Assembly: GCF_015776785.2 (NCBI RefSeq)
Contig: NZ_LFMD02000003.1
Location: 1,072,854 to 1,136,853 of the forward strand
DNA: 64,000 nt
Direction of reading: 5' to 3'
Source: Kitasatospora sp. SUK 42
Lineage (GTDB): Bacteria; Actinomycetota; Actinomycetes; Streptomycetales; Streptomycetaceae
Shown here piece after piece: positions 7,680 to 15,614 of the stretch; position 1 is the stretch's first letter; each line of letters opens with the position of its first letter. A program made the position numbers and the translations under genes. The notes below the pieces were generated by a model. It did no database searches. It saw only the letters and a list, made by a program, of their open reading frames with translations, and was not told the DNA's origin.

Positions 7680-8915
7680 ATGAACGTCTCGACGAACGTC
7701 CCGCCCAGCGGGCCCGCTGAGCCGCTCGCCCAGCGGCTCGCCGAGCTGCGCGGACCGGCCCCGCAGCGCAGTCTGAACGCCCGCTCCCTCGCCGCGCTCG
7801 CCGCCAATCCCGGCTGCCACCGCCGTGCCGTGCTGGACGCGGCCGGGGTGGACAAGACGGCGCTGGCCGCCCGGCTCGGCCGCCCCGCCCCCTTCGGCCA
7901 GTCCCCGTTCGCGATCTCCCGCGGCGTGATCTTCGAGTCCCGGCTGAAGGCGGACGACTACGGCGCGCTGCTGGAGCCGCTCCGCGCCCACCTCGGCGTC
8001 CCGGCGGACGACCGTGCCCCGCTGCTGGTGCCGGACCTGCTGCACCGCTCCGGCCCGGCCGTCCGCGCCGACCGGACGGCCGAGGCGCTGGCCCGGGCCG
8101 CCGCCGAGCCGGAGGCCTGGACGCTGCTGGACCACCCGATGCTGCGCCTGGACGTGGCCGGCGGCACCGCCTACCTGGAGCCGGACGCCCTGGTGGTGCA
8201 CGGCGGTCGCTGCACGGTGATCGAGATCAAGTCCTTCCCGGTGCTGGACGGCAGCGCGGACCCGGCCAAGGTCGGCGCCGCCGCCCGCCAGGCCGCGGTG
8301 TACGTGCTGGCACTCCAGCGCGCCGCCGCCGCGGCCGCCGGGCAGCCTCTCGCCGACGACCCGTACACCGAGCAGCGGCTGCCGGGCAGCCCCCGCACCA
8401 GCGTGCTGCTGGTCTGCCCGAAGGACTTCGGCAACCGGCCGACGGCGGTCGCCGTCGACGTCCGCCGCGAGCTGGCCACCACCCGCCGCCAGCTGAGCCG
8501 GATGACCGGCATCGGGCGGCTGCTGGAGGCGCTGCCACCGGGCACCGACTTCGACCTGGCCGCCGACGAGGAGGGCACCCCGGCGCGCACCACCGAGCAG
8601 CTGACCGCCGCGGTCGAGGCGGTTCCCGCCACGTACAGCCCGGACTGCCTCTCCACCTGCGAGCTCGGCTTTCACTGCCGCGCCCAGGCCCGCTGCGACG
8701 GCCGGGTCGAACAGCTCGGCCGGGGCGTGCGCGGCGAACTGGGCAGCATCCGTACGGTCGCCGGGGCACTGGCCGCCGCCTCCGGCACGAACGGCGGCAC
8801 CACCAGCAGTGGCACGGACGACGGCGACCCGGACGGCGTCGGTACGGACGACGCCGCCGAGCGTCTGGCCTACGCCGCCGCCCTGCGCGCGGAAGCGCTG
8901 GGTGCCGGCGCATGA
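7680..8915 (+). CDS. Cas4/Dna2-like RecB-family nuclease with predicted Fe-S cluster
   Basis: A 411-residue protein with all the marks of a PD-(D/E)XK nuclease of the RecB group. R81-G-V-I-F-E86 is the motif I glutamate, P168-D169 in YLEPDALVV is motif II, E182-I-K184 in CTVIEIKSF is motif III, and Q204-AAV-Y208 is the QxxxY motif. One cysteine lies at the N-terminal side (C46 in NPGCHRR) and a cluster at the C-terminal side (C323, C327, C333, C339). This 1+3 arrangement holds a 4Fe-4S cluster in Cas4, AddB and Dna2. The last 70 residues are low in complexity. It heads a three-gene operon and its stop overlaps the next start (ATGA). I infer that it cuts single-stranded or flap DNA together with the helicase encoded two genes on. 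Confidence 0.85.
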   Translation: MNVSTNVPPSGPAEPLAQRLAELRGPAPQRSLNARSLAALAANPGCHRRAVLDAAGVDKTALAARLGRPAPFGQSPFAISRGVIFESRLKADDYGALLEPLRAHLGVPADDRAPLLVPDLLHRSGPAVRADRTAEALARAAAEPEAWTLLDHPMLRLDVAGGTAYLEPDALVVHGGRCTVIEIKSFPVLDGSADPAKVGAAARQAAVYVLALQRAAAAAAGQPLADDPYTEQRLPGSPRTSVLLVCPKDFGNRPTAVAVDVRRELATTRRQLSRMTGIGRLLEALPPGTDFDLAADEEGTPARTTEQLTAAVEAVPATYSPDCLSTCELGFHCRAQARCDGRVEQLGRGVRGELGSIRTVAGALAAASGTNGGTTSSGTDDGDPDGVGTDDAAERLAYAAALRAEALGAGA

Positions 8916-10510
8916 GTCTGCTCACCACCCTCGCCCGGCTGGAGGCCGTCCGCAGCGGACGGGCCGAGCCGCTGGCCACCGTCCGGCACCGGCACCTGTC
9001 GGAGCGCCCGATGGTCCTCGTCCCGCTGACCACCGCCGGCGAGTCCGGCGCGCCCCTGGCCGTGATGCTGGGCACCGACCGGGACGCGCCCCGGCTGCAC
9101 CTGGTGCCGCAGCCGCTCAACCGCACCCTGCGGTTCGACTTCCTGGCCGAGCTGGCCGCCGATCTGCTGCCGTACCTGGAGTCCTTCGCCGAGGACGTCG
9201 AGCAGATCGAGGGTTCCGAGAAGGATCCGGAGACCGGCGAGAAGACCCAGGTGTTCCGCGAGCTGTGCGCCGACGCGCCGCAGCTGATCGTGCCGAACGG
9301 CGCCGGGGTGCACCACCTCGCCCTGATCGGCCGCTCGACCCGCTTCCGCCGCACCGCCGAGGACGCCGAGCCGGGCCCGTACCCGGCGCCGCTGCGGGTG
9401 CCGCTGCTCGGCCGCTGGCTGACCCACCTCACCGACCGCGCCCAGGTGCCCGGCTCCAGCCTGCTGCTGCCGATGACCGGCCTGCTCTCCCGGCACTGGG
9501 CCACCGGCCAGAGTCACCTGGAGGACCAGCACCTGGCCGCCCGGCTCGCCTGGCACGACCCGCCGGAGGGCCTGGGAGGCGCCCGGGCGGCCGAGCTGGT
9601 CGAGACCGGGCGCGACGAGCACGGGCAGCTGCTGCACCCGCCGGCCGGTCCGGCCACCGATCCGCGCTTCGACGAGTTCGTGCTGGGCCCGGCGATCTCC
9701 CGCTACGACGCCGCCGTCACCGCCCTGCAGCACGCCGCGGAGCAGCGGGACGGGACCGCCGCCGAGCGCGCCCGGGCGGCCGTCCGGGCGGCGGTCGACC
9801 AGCTGGAGCAGGTGCTGACCGCCGTCCTGCTGCCGACCTGGCGCGACGTGTGGCGGGGCCTGGAGCTGCTGCGGGCCCTGCCGTCGGCCGGCCACCTGGA
9901 GGAGCGCTGGACCGGCGACCGCTGGTCCTACACCGGCCACCGGGACCGGCTGGCGGCCGGCGAGCCCCCGCAGCCCCGGCAGGACGACGCCGTCACCGCC
10001 GCCCGCAAGCTCGCCCAGCGCGAGCGCGAGCAGACCAGGCTGGACGTCCAGGAGGCGCTGGACGACCCGCTGGCGATGGCCGAGCACCGGCTGGCCGGCG
10101 AGGCGTTCGCGGGTGTGGTGGCCGACGTGGTCCTGGAGTACGACACCACCGGCCGCTCCCCCAAGCCCCGCCCGCTGGTCACGCTGCACACCGCGGACCG
10201 CCCGCACGCCGACCTGGGCCGGGAGGTGCACCGGGTGCACGGCCCGTCGACACAGAAGGCCGAGATCGTGGCCGTGGACCCGGCCGAGGGCACCATCACC
10301 GTCCGGGTGCTGTCGGGCATGGGCCGCAAGAAGGAGCCGGAGCCGGGCAGCCTGCCCGAGCCGGGCGAGCCGGTCACCTTCACCCTGTTCGAGTTGACGG
10401 TCCGCCAGTCGGCGCCGCTGCCCGAGCCGGACGACACCCCGTGGACCCACGGCGGCCCGCCCGGTGCCGCGTCCGTACCCGCCGCGCCCGCCTCCGAGGA
10501 GTGGGAGTGA
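8912..10510 (+). CDS. Unknown 532-residue partner of the nuclease-helicase operon
   Basis: I do not recognise this protein as a whole. It has no signal peptide or membrane segment. Residues 1-110 form a mixed alpha/beta region (PMVLVPLTTAGESGAPLAVML); the middle is helical with long amphipathic stretches (residues about 265-310); the last 130 residues look like a small beta barrel (VVADVVLEYD, ADLGREVHRVHG, KAEIVAVDPAEGTITVRVL, PGEPVTFTLFELT). In SF1B helicases such as Dna2 and Upf1 a beta barrel (domain 1B) sits beside the motor, so this part may supply it. That is inference. Its start overlaps the nuclease stop and its stop overlaps the helicase start, so the three proteins are made together. 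Confidence 0.7.
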   Translation: MSLLTTLARLEAVRSGRAEPLATVRHRHLSERPMVLVPLTTAGESGAPLAVMLGTDRDAPRLHLVPQPLNRTLRFDFLAELAADLLPYLESFAEDVEQIEGSEKDPETGEKTQVFRELCADAPQLIVPNGAGVHHLALIGRSTRFRRTAEDAEPGPYPAPLRVPLLGRWLTHLTDRAQVPGSSLLLPMTGLLSRHWATGQSHLEDQHLAARLAWHDPPEGLGGARAAELVETGRDEHGQLLHPPAGPATDPRFDEFVLGPAISRYDAAVTALQHAAEQRDGTAAERARAAVRAAVDQLEQVLTAVLLPTWRDVWRGLELLRALPSAGHLEERWTGDRWSYTGHRDRLAAGEPPQPRQDDAVTAARKLAQREREQTRLDVQEALDDPLAMAEHRLAGEAFAGVVADVVLEYDTTGRSPKPRPLVTLHTADRPHADLGREVHRVHGPSTQKAEIVAVDPAEGTITVRVLSGMGRKKEPEPGSLPEPGEPVTFTLFELTVRQSAPLPEPDDTPWTHGGPPGAASVPAAPASEEWE

Positions 10511-11889
10511 TGGCCCAGCTGAACCCCGGAGCCGGGAGCGGCCCCGAGCACTCCCCGGGCGCGGCCGCCGACGCCGCCGTGGCCCGGATCCTGGCCGCCA
10601 CCGTGCACCCGCCGGCCGGCGCCCCGCGCGGTGTCGTGGTGGACTCCCCGCCCGGCGCCGGGAAGTCCACCCTGGTGGTGCGGGCCGCCCGGGAGCTGGT
10701 CGGGGCCGGTGAGCGGTTGATGATCGTCGCCCAGACCAACGGCCAGGTGGACGACCTGGTCGGCCGACTGGCCGAGAAGGCGCCGGAACTGACGATCGGC
10801 CGGCTGCACGCCGCGGACTCCCGGCCCGGCCCGGAGGTGCTGAAGCACGCCAACGTCACGCCCTCCGACAAGGTCGCCGACCTGGTCGAGCACGACGTGG
10901 TGATCTCCACCTCCGCCAAGTGGCAGTGGGTGCGGGCCGAAGCGCCGTGGCGGCACGCGATCGTCGACGAGGCGTACCAGATGCGCTCGGACGCCCTGCT
11001 CGCGGTGGCCCGGCTGTTCGAACGGGCGCTGTTCGTCGGCGACCCGGGCCAGCTGGACCCGTTCACCGTGGTCGGCACCGAGCAGTGGGCCGGGCTGTCG
11101 TACGACCCGTCCGGCAGCGCCGTGGTGACCATGCTGGCGCACAACCCGCAGATCGAGCCGCACCGGCTGCCGGTCTCCTGGCGGCTGCCCGCCAGTGCGG
11201 CGCCGCTGATCTCGCGGGCGTTCTACCCGTACACGCCGTTCCGCTCCGGCACCGGCCCGGGGGACCGTCTGCTGACGGCCGCCGTCCGCCCGGACGGCTC
11301 GGCGCTGGACGCCGTGATCGACCGGGCCGCCGAGCACGGCTGGGCGCTGCTGGAGCTGCCCGCCCGGCACACCGTGCGGACCGACCCGCAGGCGGTGGCG
11401 GCCGTGGCGGCCACCGTCCGGCGGCTGCTGGACCGCGGGCTGACGGCGCACTCCGAGCAGGGCGAGGCCCCGCTCACCGCGGACCGGATCGCCGTCGGCA
11501 CCGCGCACCGGGACCAGGCGGCGGCCGTCCGGGCGGCCCTGCTCAAGGCGGGCGTGCCGGTGGACGGCACGGTCGGTCCGGCCGTCACGGTGGACACCGC
11601 CAACCGGCTTCAGGGCCGCGAGTACGACGTCACCGTGGTGCTGCACCCGCTGTCCGGGCGCCCGGACGCGACCGCCTTCCACCTGGAGACCGGCCGGCTC
11701 TGCGTGCTCGCCTCCCGGCACCGGCACGCCTGCATCGTGGTGGCCCGGGCCGGGATCGCCGAGCTGCTGGACGAGCACCCGTCCACCGAGCCGGTCCAGT
11801 TGGGCGTCCCGGTGGCCTTCCCGGACGGCTGGGAGGCCAACCACCAGGTGCTCGCGCACCTGAGCGGTCACCGGGTCCGCCTGCGGTAG
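10510..11889 (+). CDS. SF1B-type DNA/RNA helicase (Dna2/Upf1-like motor)
   Basis: A 459-residue helicase with a full motif set: Walker A SPPGAGKS (46-53), motif Ia AQTNGQVDDLV, Walker B IVDEAYQM (D153-E154), motif III VGDPGQLDPF, motif IV PVSWRLP with R225, motif V VTVDTANRLQGREYDVTVV, and motif VI LCVLASRHRHACIVV. It lacks accessory or nuclease domains, and is much shorter than Dna2 because the nuclease is a separate gene upstream. The start overlaps the previous stop as TGATG, giving translational coupling. It ends 6 bp before a convergent gene. The role is probably DNA end or flap processing, in repair or in defence against phages; the sequence alone does not decide. Confidence 0.88.
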   Translation: MAQLNPGAGSGPEHSPGAAADAAVARILAATVHPPAGAPRGVVVDSPPGAGKSTLVVRAARELVGAGERLMIVAQTNGQVDDLVGRLAEKAPELTIGRLHAADSRPGPEVLKHANVTPSDKVADLVEHDVVISTSAKWQWVRAEAPWRHAIVDEAYQMRSDALLAVARLFERALFVGDPGQLDPFTVVGTEQWAGLSYDPSGSAVVTMLAHNPQIEPHRLPVSWRLPASAAPLISRAFYPYTPFRSGTGPGDRLLTAAVRPDGSALDAVIDRAAEHGWALLELPARHTVRTDPQAVAAVAATVRRLLDRGLTAHSEQGEAPLTADRIAVGTAHRDQAAAVRAALLKAGVPVDGTVGPAVTVDTANRLQGREYDVTVVLHPLSGRPDATAFHLETGRLCVLASRHRHACIVVARAGIAELLDEHPSTEPVQLGVPVAFPDGWEANHQVLAHLSGHRVRLR

Positions 11890-11895
11890 GCGCTG

Positions 11896-12222
11896 TCAGT
11901 CCTCGGTCTCGCAGATCGCGGAGGCCACCACGGACCCGTGCGCGGCCTGGGCGCTCCACCCGGTCGCGTCGGCCGTCGGGCCGGTGGCGCGCACCGGTCC
12001 GGCGGCGTCGGGCTGGAGCCGGTACCCGCCGCCGGTCAGGTGGGTGCCGGACGGGCAGGTCGCCGTCGAGACACCGCCCGGGCCGCTCGGCGGGCCGGTG
12101 ACCACCTGGGCCGTCTCGGCGGCGAGGGCCGGTCGCGGCGCGGCGGTCGGGGCGAGGAGGGCCGCGGCCAGGACTGCGGCGGCCAGCAGGACGCCGGCGG
12201 AGAGGATCTTCCATACGGACAC
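11896..12222 (-). CDS. Small secreted protein of unknown function
   Basis: A 108-residue protein starting at a GTG with a good ribosome binding site (AAGGAG, 7 nt away). The N-terminus is a clear Sec signal peptide (VSVWKILSAGVLLAAAVLAA, cleavage likely after PALA). The mature part has two cysteines (STATCPSGTHLTGGGY and SAICETED), probably disulphide bonded, and the C-P-x-G-x-x-x-x-G-G-G motif that occurs in many short actinomycete exported proteins. The function is unknown. It converges with the helicase gene, 6 bp apart. Confidence 0.75.
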   Translation of the reverse strand: MSVWKILSAGVLLAAAVLAAALLAPTAAPRPALAAETAQVVTGPPSGPGGVSTATCPSGTHLTGGGYRLQPDAAGPVRATGPTADATGWSAQAAHGSVVASAICETED

Positions 12223-12467
12223 GGGCGTGCTCCTTGGTTCGGGGGGGTGGGTTCCGGGGTGACCGTTACGCCAGGACAACCGGTTCGCATGCGATCCGGA
12301 TGTCCGGCGCCCGGGGCACGCCCCCGGCGCGCGCTGGGGAATAGCGCCCGCGCACGCACCGTTCCGCTACCGGCCGCCCTCGCGAGACAATGGACGACGG
12401 CCACAACCGGGCGGCGCGGCCCGGAGCAGCCCCGCCCGCCCCACCGAGACCCCGGAGGTGTCCGTCC

Positions 12468-12824
12468 ATGCCCGACTCCCCTGCCGAGGCGCCCGATCCC
12501 ACCCGGCGCCGGCGTCCCGCGCAGCTGCTGTTCGAGCCGCAGTCCGCCGAGCCGGAGCCGGAACGATTCTTCGACCTGGAGTCGATCGACGACCCCGCGG
12601 AGCTGCTGCGCCGCTCGACCGAACTGGCCCTGGCCTTCCGGGCCGCCGCCGAGCGGGCCACCGACTTCCAGGCGGTCGCCGCCGCGCAGCTCGCCGACCC
12701 GCGCCGGTTCGACGCGCTGTCGAACGCCGAGATCGCCGAACGGGCGGACTGGACCCCGGACTACGCCGCCAAGATGATCGAGTACGGCCGCGGCCTGCTC
12801 CAGCCGCGCCGCCACGAGGACTGA
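12468..12824 (+). CDS. Small acidic/helical protein of unknown function
   Basis: A 118-residue cytoplasmic protein with ribosome binding site GGAGG about 9 nt before the ATG. The N-terminal third is charged and disordered. Residues 45-110 are helical (ELLRRSTELALAFRAAAERA, LSNAEIAERADWTPDYAAKM); the last part resembles a short helix-turn-helix or ParB-type helix pair, but not strongly enough to call it DNA binding. No family is recognised. A perfect 14-bp palindrome follows its stop. Confidence 0.6.
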   Translation: MPDSPAEAPDPTRRRRPAQLLFEPQSAEPEPERFFDLESIDDPAELLRRSTELALAFRAAAERATDFQAVAAAQLADPRRFDALSNAEIAERADWTPDYAAKMIEYGRGLLQPRRHED

Positions 12825-12834
12825 GTCCGGGCCT

Positions 12835-12848
12835 CTGGCATATGCCAG
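12835..12848. promoter_or_regulatory. Perfect 14-bp palindrome CTGGCATATGCCAG
   Basis: It starts 11 bp after the stop of the 118-residue gene and about 90 bp before the likely start of the following gene. Seven-base arms without spacer suit a dimeric repressor operator rather than a terminator hairpin. An in-frame ATG for the following gene lies inside it (12842-12844), but I prefer the later start. Confidence 0.55.
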
Positions 12849-12937
12849 CGGCGGAGGGTACGCGATGCCCCGCCGCCCTGTCCGGCGAACGACGCTTTCC
12901 GCCACACCGGGGGTCCGCACCCCCGAGGCTGCTGGGC

Positions 12938-13495
12938 GTGGACATCTCGATGCACCAGTCGGTGGAGTACGTCACCGCGGCCGGAGAGGCCTGGCTCGCC
13001 TCCGCCAGCGAGTACCCGGGCAGCATGCGCGCCCTGTGGGAGGCCCGGCCGTGGGCACCCTCGGTGCTGCCCTGCGGGCGGGCCTTCGACGTGATCAGCA
13101 TGCCGTCCCTGTTCGGCCGCCGGGTGCTGGACGAGCTGTGGGCCTCCGGCCCCGGCTGCGGCCCGGTCGCGAGCTACCGGGGGCGCGTCCTGCTGTTCGT
13201 CCGGCCCGGCGCGGGGCCCCGGCTGCGCCGGCTGCTGGCCTGGGAGGAGTGGGCCCGGGACGTCCCGCCGCTGCTGTGCCACGGCCAGGGCGACGCGGTG
13301 ACCGTGCCGCCCCTGCAGCGGATGGTGCACGGCCCGGACTCCCCCGGCCACGGCTCCGGCCGGTGGATCGTCGCCCCGGAGGACCGGGAGCCCTGGCTGC
13401 CCGGCGCCTCGACGGTGCTGTGGGCCTGCGTACGGGCGGCGCGCGAGCCGGGCGCCGCGGCCCCCGCCGGGCCGGCCGTCGTGACCGGCGGGTGA
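12938..13495 (+). CDS. Primase-polymerase-like short protein (actinomycete family)
   Basis: A protein of about 185 residues resembling short streptomycete proteins commonly labelled bifunctional DNA primase/polymerase. The recognisable run is EWLASASEYPGS-type, SVLPCGRAFDVISMPSLFG, RRVLDELWASGPGCGPVA, DVPPLLCHGQGDAVTVPP, GRWIVAPEDREPWLPG and VLWACVRAAR. The full archaeal-type prim-pol core and its acidic triad are not evident, so real polymerase activity is doubtful. The GTG start has GAGG 9 nt upstream; ATG at 12950 or 12842 are alternatives. The palindrome upstream suggests specific regulation. Confidence 0.6.
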   Translation: MDISMHQSVEYVTAAGEAWLASASEYPGSMRALWEARPWAPSVLPCGRAFDVISMPSLFGRRVLDELWASGPGCGPVASYRGRVLLFVRPGAGPRLRRLLAWEEWARDVPPLLCHGQGDAVTVPPLQRMVHGPDSPGHGSGRWIVAPEDREPWLPGASTVLWACVRAAREPGAAAPAGPAVVTGG

Positions 13496-13519
13496 ACGCG
13501 GGGCGACCGGTATTCGATT

Positions 13520-13548
13520 TTGGCCCGGACGCGGGGCGCTGCTAGAGT
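13520..13548 (+). promoter_or_regulatory. Promoter of tRNA-Lys copy 1
   Basis: TTGGCC (-35) and TAGAGT (-10) are separated by exactly 17 nt. The -10 ends 15 nt before the tRNA. A -10 at this same distance, followed by GTCAGCAR just before the tRNA, is found in all four tRNA-Lys copies. Confidence 0.65.
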
Positions 13549-13563
13549 CTTCTCTGTCAGCAG

Positions 13564-13637
13564 GCGCCGCTAGCTCAGTTGGTTAGAGCAGCTGACTCTT
13601 AATCAGCGGGTCCGGGGTTCGAGTCCCTGGCGGCGCA
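13564..13637 (+). tRNA. tRNA-Lys(CTT), copy 1
   Basis: Acceptor GCGCCGC pairs with GCGGCGC, the D-loop is TAGCTCAGTTGGTTAGAGC, the anticodon CTT is at 13598-13600, and the T-arm contains GGTTCGAGTCC. The discriminator is A and no CCA is encoded. The sequence is identical to three other copies in the window. Confidence 0.97.
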
Positions 13638-13643
13638 CAGACA

Positions 13644-13688
13644 GCCGGAAGGCCCTTCGCGAAAGCGAAGGGCCTTCCGGCGTTTTCC
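13644..13688 (+). terminator. Terminator of tRNA-Lys copy 1
   Basis: A 17-bp perfect stem with GAAA tetraloop followed by GTTTTCC. The same terminator, differing by one loop base, follows copy 2. Confidence 0.9.
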
Positions 13689-13744
13689 CTCGTACGGGGC
13701 TGGTCGGCCGGGCCGTCCGCCGCGGCGGACGGCCCGGCCGGGGC

Positions 13745-15406
13745 TCAGCGGCCGCGCAGCGAGCGGTAGCGGGCGACCAGCTCGGCGGTGGAGCTGTCCA
13801 GCTGCTCGGTGCCCTCACCGGTGAGCAGCACCGGCTCGATCCGCTTGGCGAGCACCTTGCCCAGCTCGACGCCCCACTGGTCGAAGGAGTCGATGTTCCA
13901 GATCGCGCCCTGGACGAACACCTTGTGCTCGTACAGCGCGACCAGCTGGCCGAGCACCGAGGGGGTCAGCTCGCCGGCCAGGACGGTGGTGGTCGGGTGG
14001 TTGCCCTTGAAGGTCTTGTGCGGGACGAGCTCGGCGGGCACGCCCTCGGCCGCGACCTCCTCCGGGGTCTTGCCGAAGGCCAGCGCCTGGGTCTGGGCGA
14101 AGAAGTTGGCCAGCAGCAGGTCGTGCTGGGCGACCAGGCCCGGCAGCAGGTCGGCGACGGGCTTGGCGAAGCCGATGAAGTCGGCCGGGATCACCTTGGT
14201 GCCCTGGTGCAGCAGCTGGTAGTAGGCGTGCTGGCCGTTGGTGCCGGGGGTGCCCCAGACCACCGGGCCGGTCTGCCAGTCGACCGGGGTGCCGTCGCGG
14301 GTCACCGACTTGCCGTTGGACTCCATGTCCAGCTGCTGGAGGTAGGCGGTGAACTTGGACAGGTAGTGCGAGTACGGCAGCACCGCGTGCGCCTGGGCGT
14401 CGAAGAACGCGCCGTACCAGACGCCCAGCAGGCCGAGCAGCAGCGGGACGTTGCTCTCCGGCGGCGCGGTGCGGAAGTGCTCGTCGACCAGGTGGAAGCC
14501 GTCCAGCATCTCGCGGAAGGCGTCCGGGCCGATGGCGATCATCAGCGAGAGGCCGATCGCCGAGTCGTAGGAGTAGCGGCCGCCGACCCAGTCCCAGAAC
14601 TCGAACATGTTGGCGGTGTCGATGCCGAAGTCCTGCACGCCCTGGGCGTTGGTGGACAGCGCGACGAAGTGCTTGGCCACCGCCTCGGTGCCGGCGCCGA
14701 GGCCGTCGAGCAGCCAGCCGCGGGCGGAGACCGCGTTGGTGATGGTCTCGATGGTGGTGAAGGTCTTCGAGGCGACGATGAACAGCGTCTCGGCCGGGTC
14801 GAGGTCGCGCACCGCCTCGTGCAGGTCGGCGCCGTCCACGTTGGAGACGAAGCGGACGTCCAGGTCGCGCCGGGCGTACGAGCGGAGCACCTCGTAGGCC
14901 ATCGCGGGGCCGAGGTCGGAGCCGCCGATGCCGATGTTGACCACGGTGCGGATGCGCTTGCCGGTGTGGCCCGTCCACTCGCCGCTGCGGACCCGGTCGG
15001 CGAAGCCGGCCATCTTGTCCAGGACGGCGTGCACGGCGGGCACCACGTTCTCGCCGTCGACCTCGATCACCGCGTCGCGCGGGGCGCGCAGCGCGGTGTG
15101 CAGGACGGCCCGGTGCTCGGTGTTGTTGATCTTCTCGCCGCGGAACATGGCGTCCCGCAGCTCGGCGACGCCGGTGGCGGCGGCCAGCTCGCGCAGCAGC
15201 TCCAGCGTCTCGTCGGTGACCAGGTGCTTGGCGTAGTCCACGTGCAGGTCGCCGACCTGCAGGGTGTAGCGGCGGCCGCGTTCCGGGTCGGCGGCGAACA
15301 GCTCGCGCAGGTGGGTCTCGCCCAGCTCGGTCCGGTGCTTGGCCAGGGCGGCCCACTGCGGGGTGCGGTCGAGCGGGGTGCGGGCGTCGGCGCGGGTCTC
15401 CGACAT
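13745..15406 (-). CDS. pgi: Glucose-6-phosphate isomerase
   Basis: Converts glucose-6-phosphate and fructose-6-phosphate into each other in glycolysis and gluconeogenesis. The 553 residues cover the full family length with both signature regions: [16 protein letters not shown] near residue 160 and the second signature in the C-terminal part ([15 protein letters not shown]). The catalytic region [12 protein letters not shown] and the glutamate/histidine-bearing [13 protein letters not shown] are also present. Start: GAGGAACCACCG before the ATG. The gene stands alone between tRNA-Lys copy 1 and the antiporter gene. Confidence 0.97.
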   Translation of the reverse strand: MSETRADARTPLDRTPQWAALAKHRTELGETHLRELFAADPERGRRYTLQVGDLHVDYAKHLVTDETLELLRELAAATGVAELRDAMFRGEKINNTEHRAVLHTALRAPRDAVIEVDGENVVPAVHAVLDKMAGFADRVRSGEWTGHTGKRIRTVVNIGIGGSDLGPAMAYEVLRSYARRDLDVRFVSNVDGADLHEAVRDLDPAETLFIVASKTFTTIETITNAVSARGWLLDGLGAGTEAVAKHFVALSTNAQGVQDFGIDTANMFEFWDWVGGRYSYDSAIGLSLMIAIGPDAFREMLDGFHLVDEHFRTAPPESNVPLLLGLLGVWYGAFFDAQAHAVLPYSHYLSKFTAYLQQLDMESNGKSVTRDGTPVDWQTGPVVWGTPGTNGQHAYYQLLHQGTKVIPADFIGFAKPVADLLPGLVAQHDLLLANFFAQTQALAFGKTPEEVAAEGVPAELVPHKTFKGNHPTTTVLAGELTPSVLGQLVALYEHKVFVQGAIWNIDSFDQWGVELGKVLAKRIEPVLLTGEGTEQLDSSTAELVARYRSLRGR

Positions 15407-15614
15407 CGGTGGTTCCTCGATTCATCTGGGTGCAGAAACCGGCAGGGCCAGGCGGTGGGCCCAAGCGGTGAGGGCCTGTGCGAGGTCGTGCGGGTACTGG
15501 TGGCGCCGACTCCGTTGACGGCCTGCCCGGGTTCAGCCTATGCAACCCCGGGGCGGGTCGTGCGCATTCCGGCCACCGGACGGGAACCACGCCGCCAGGT
15601 GGCCGGACGGCCCG

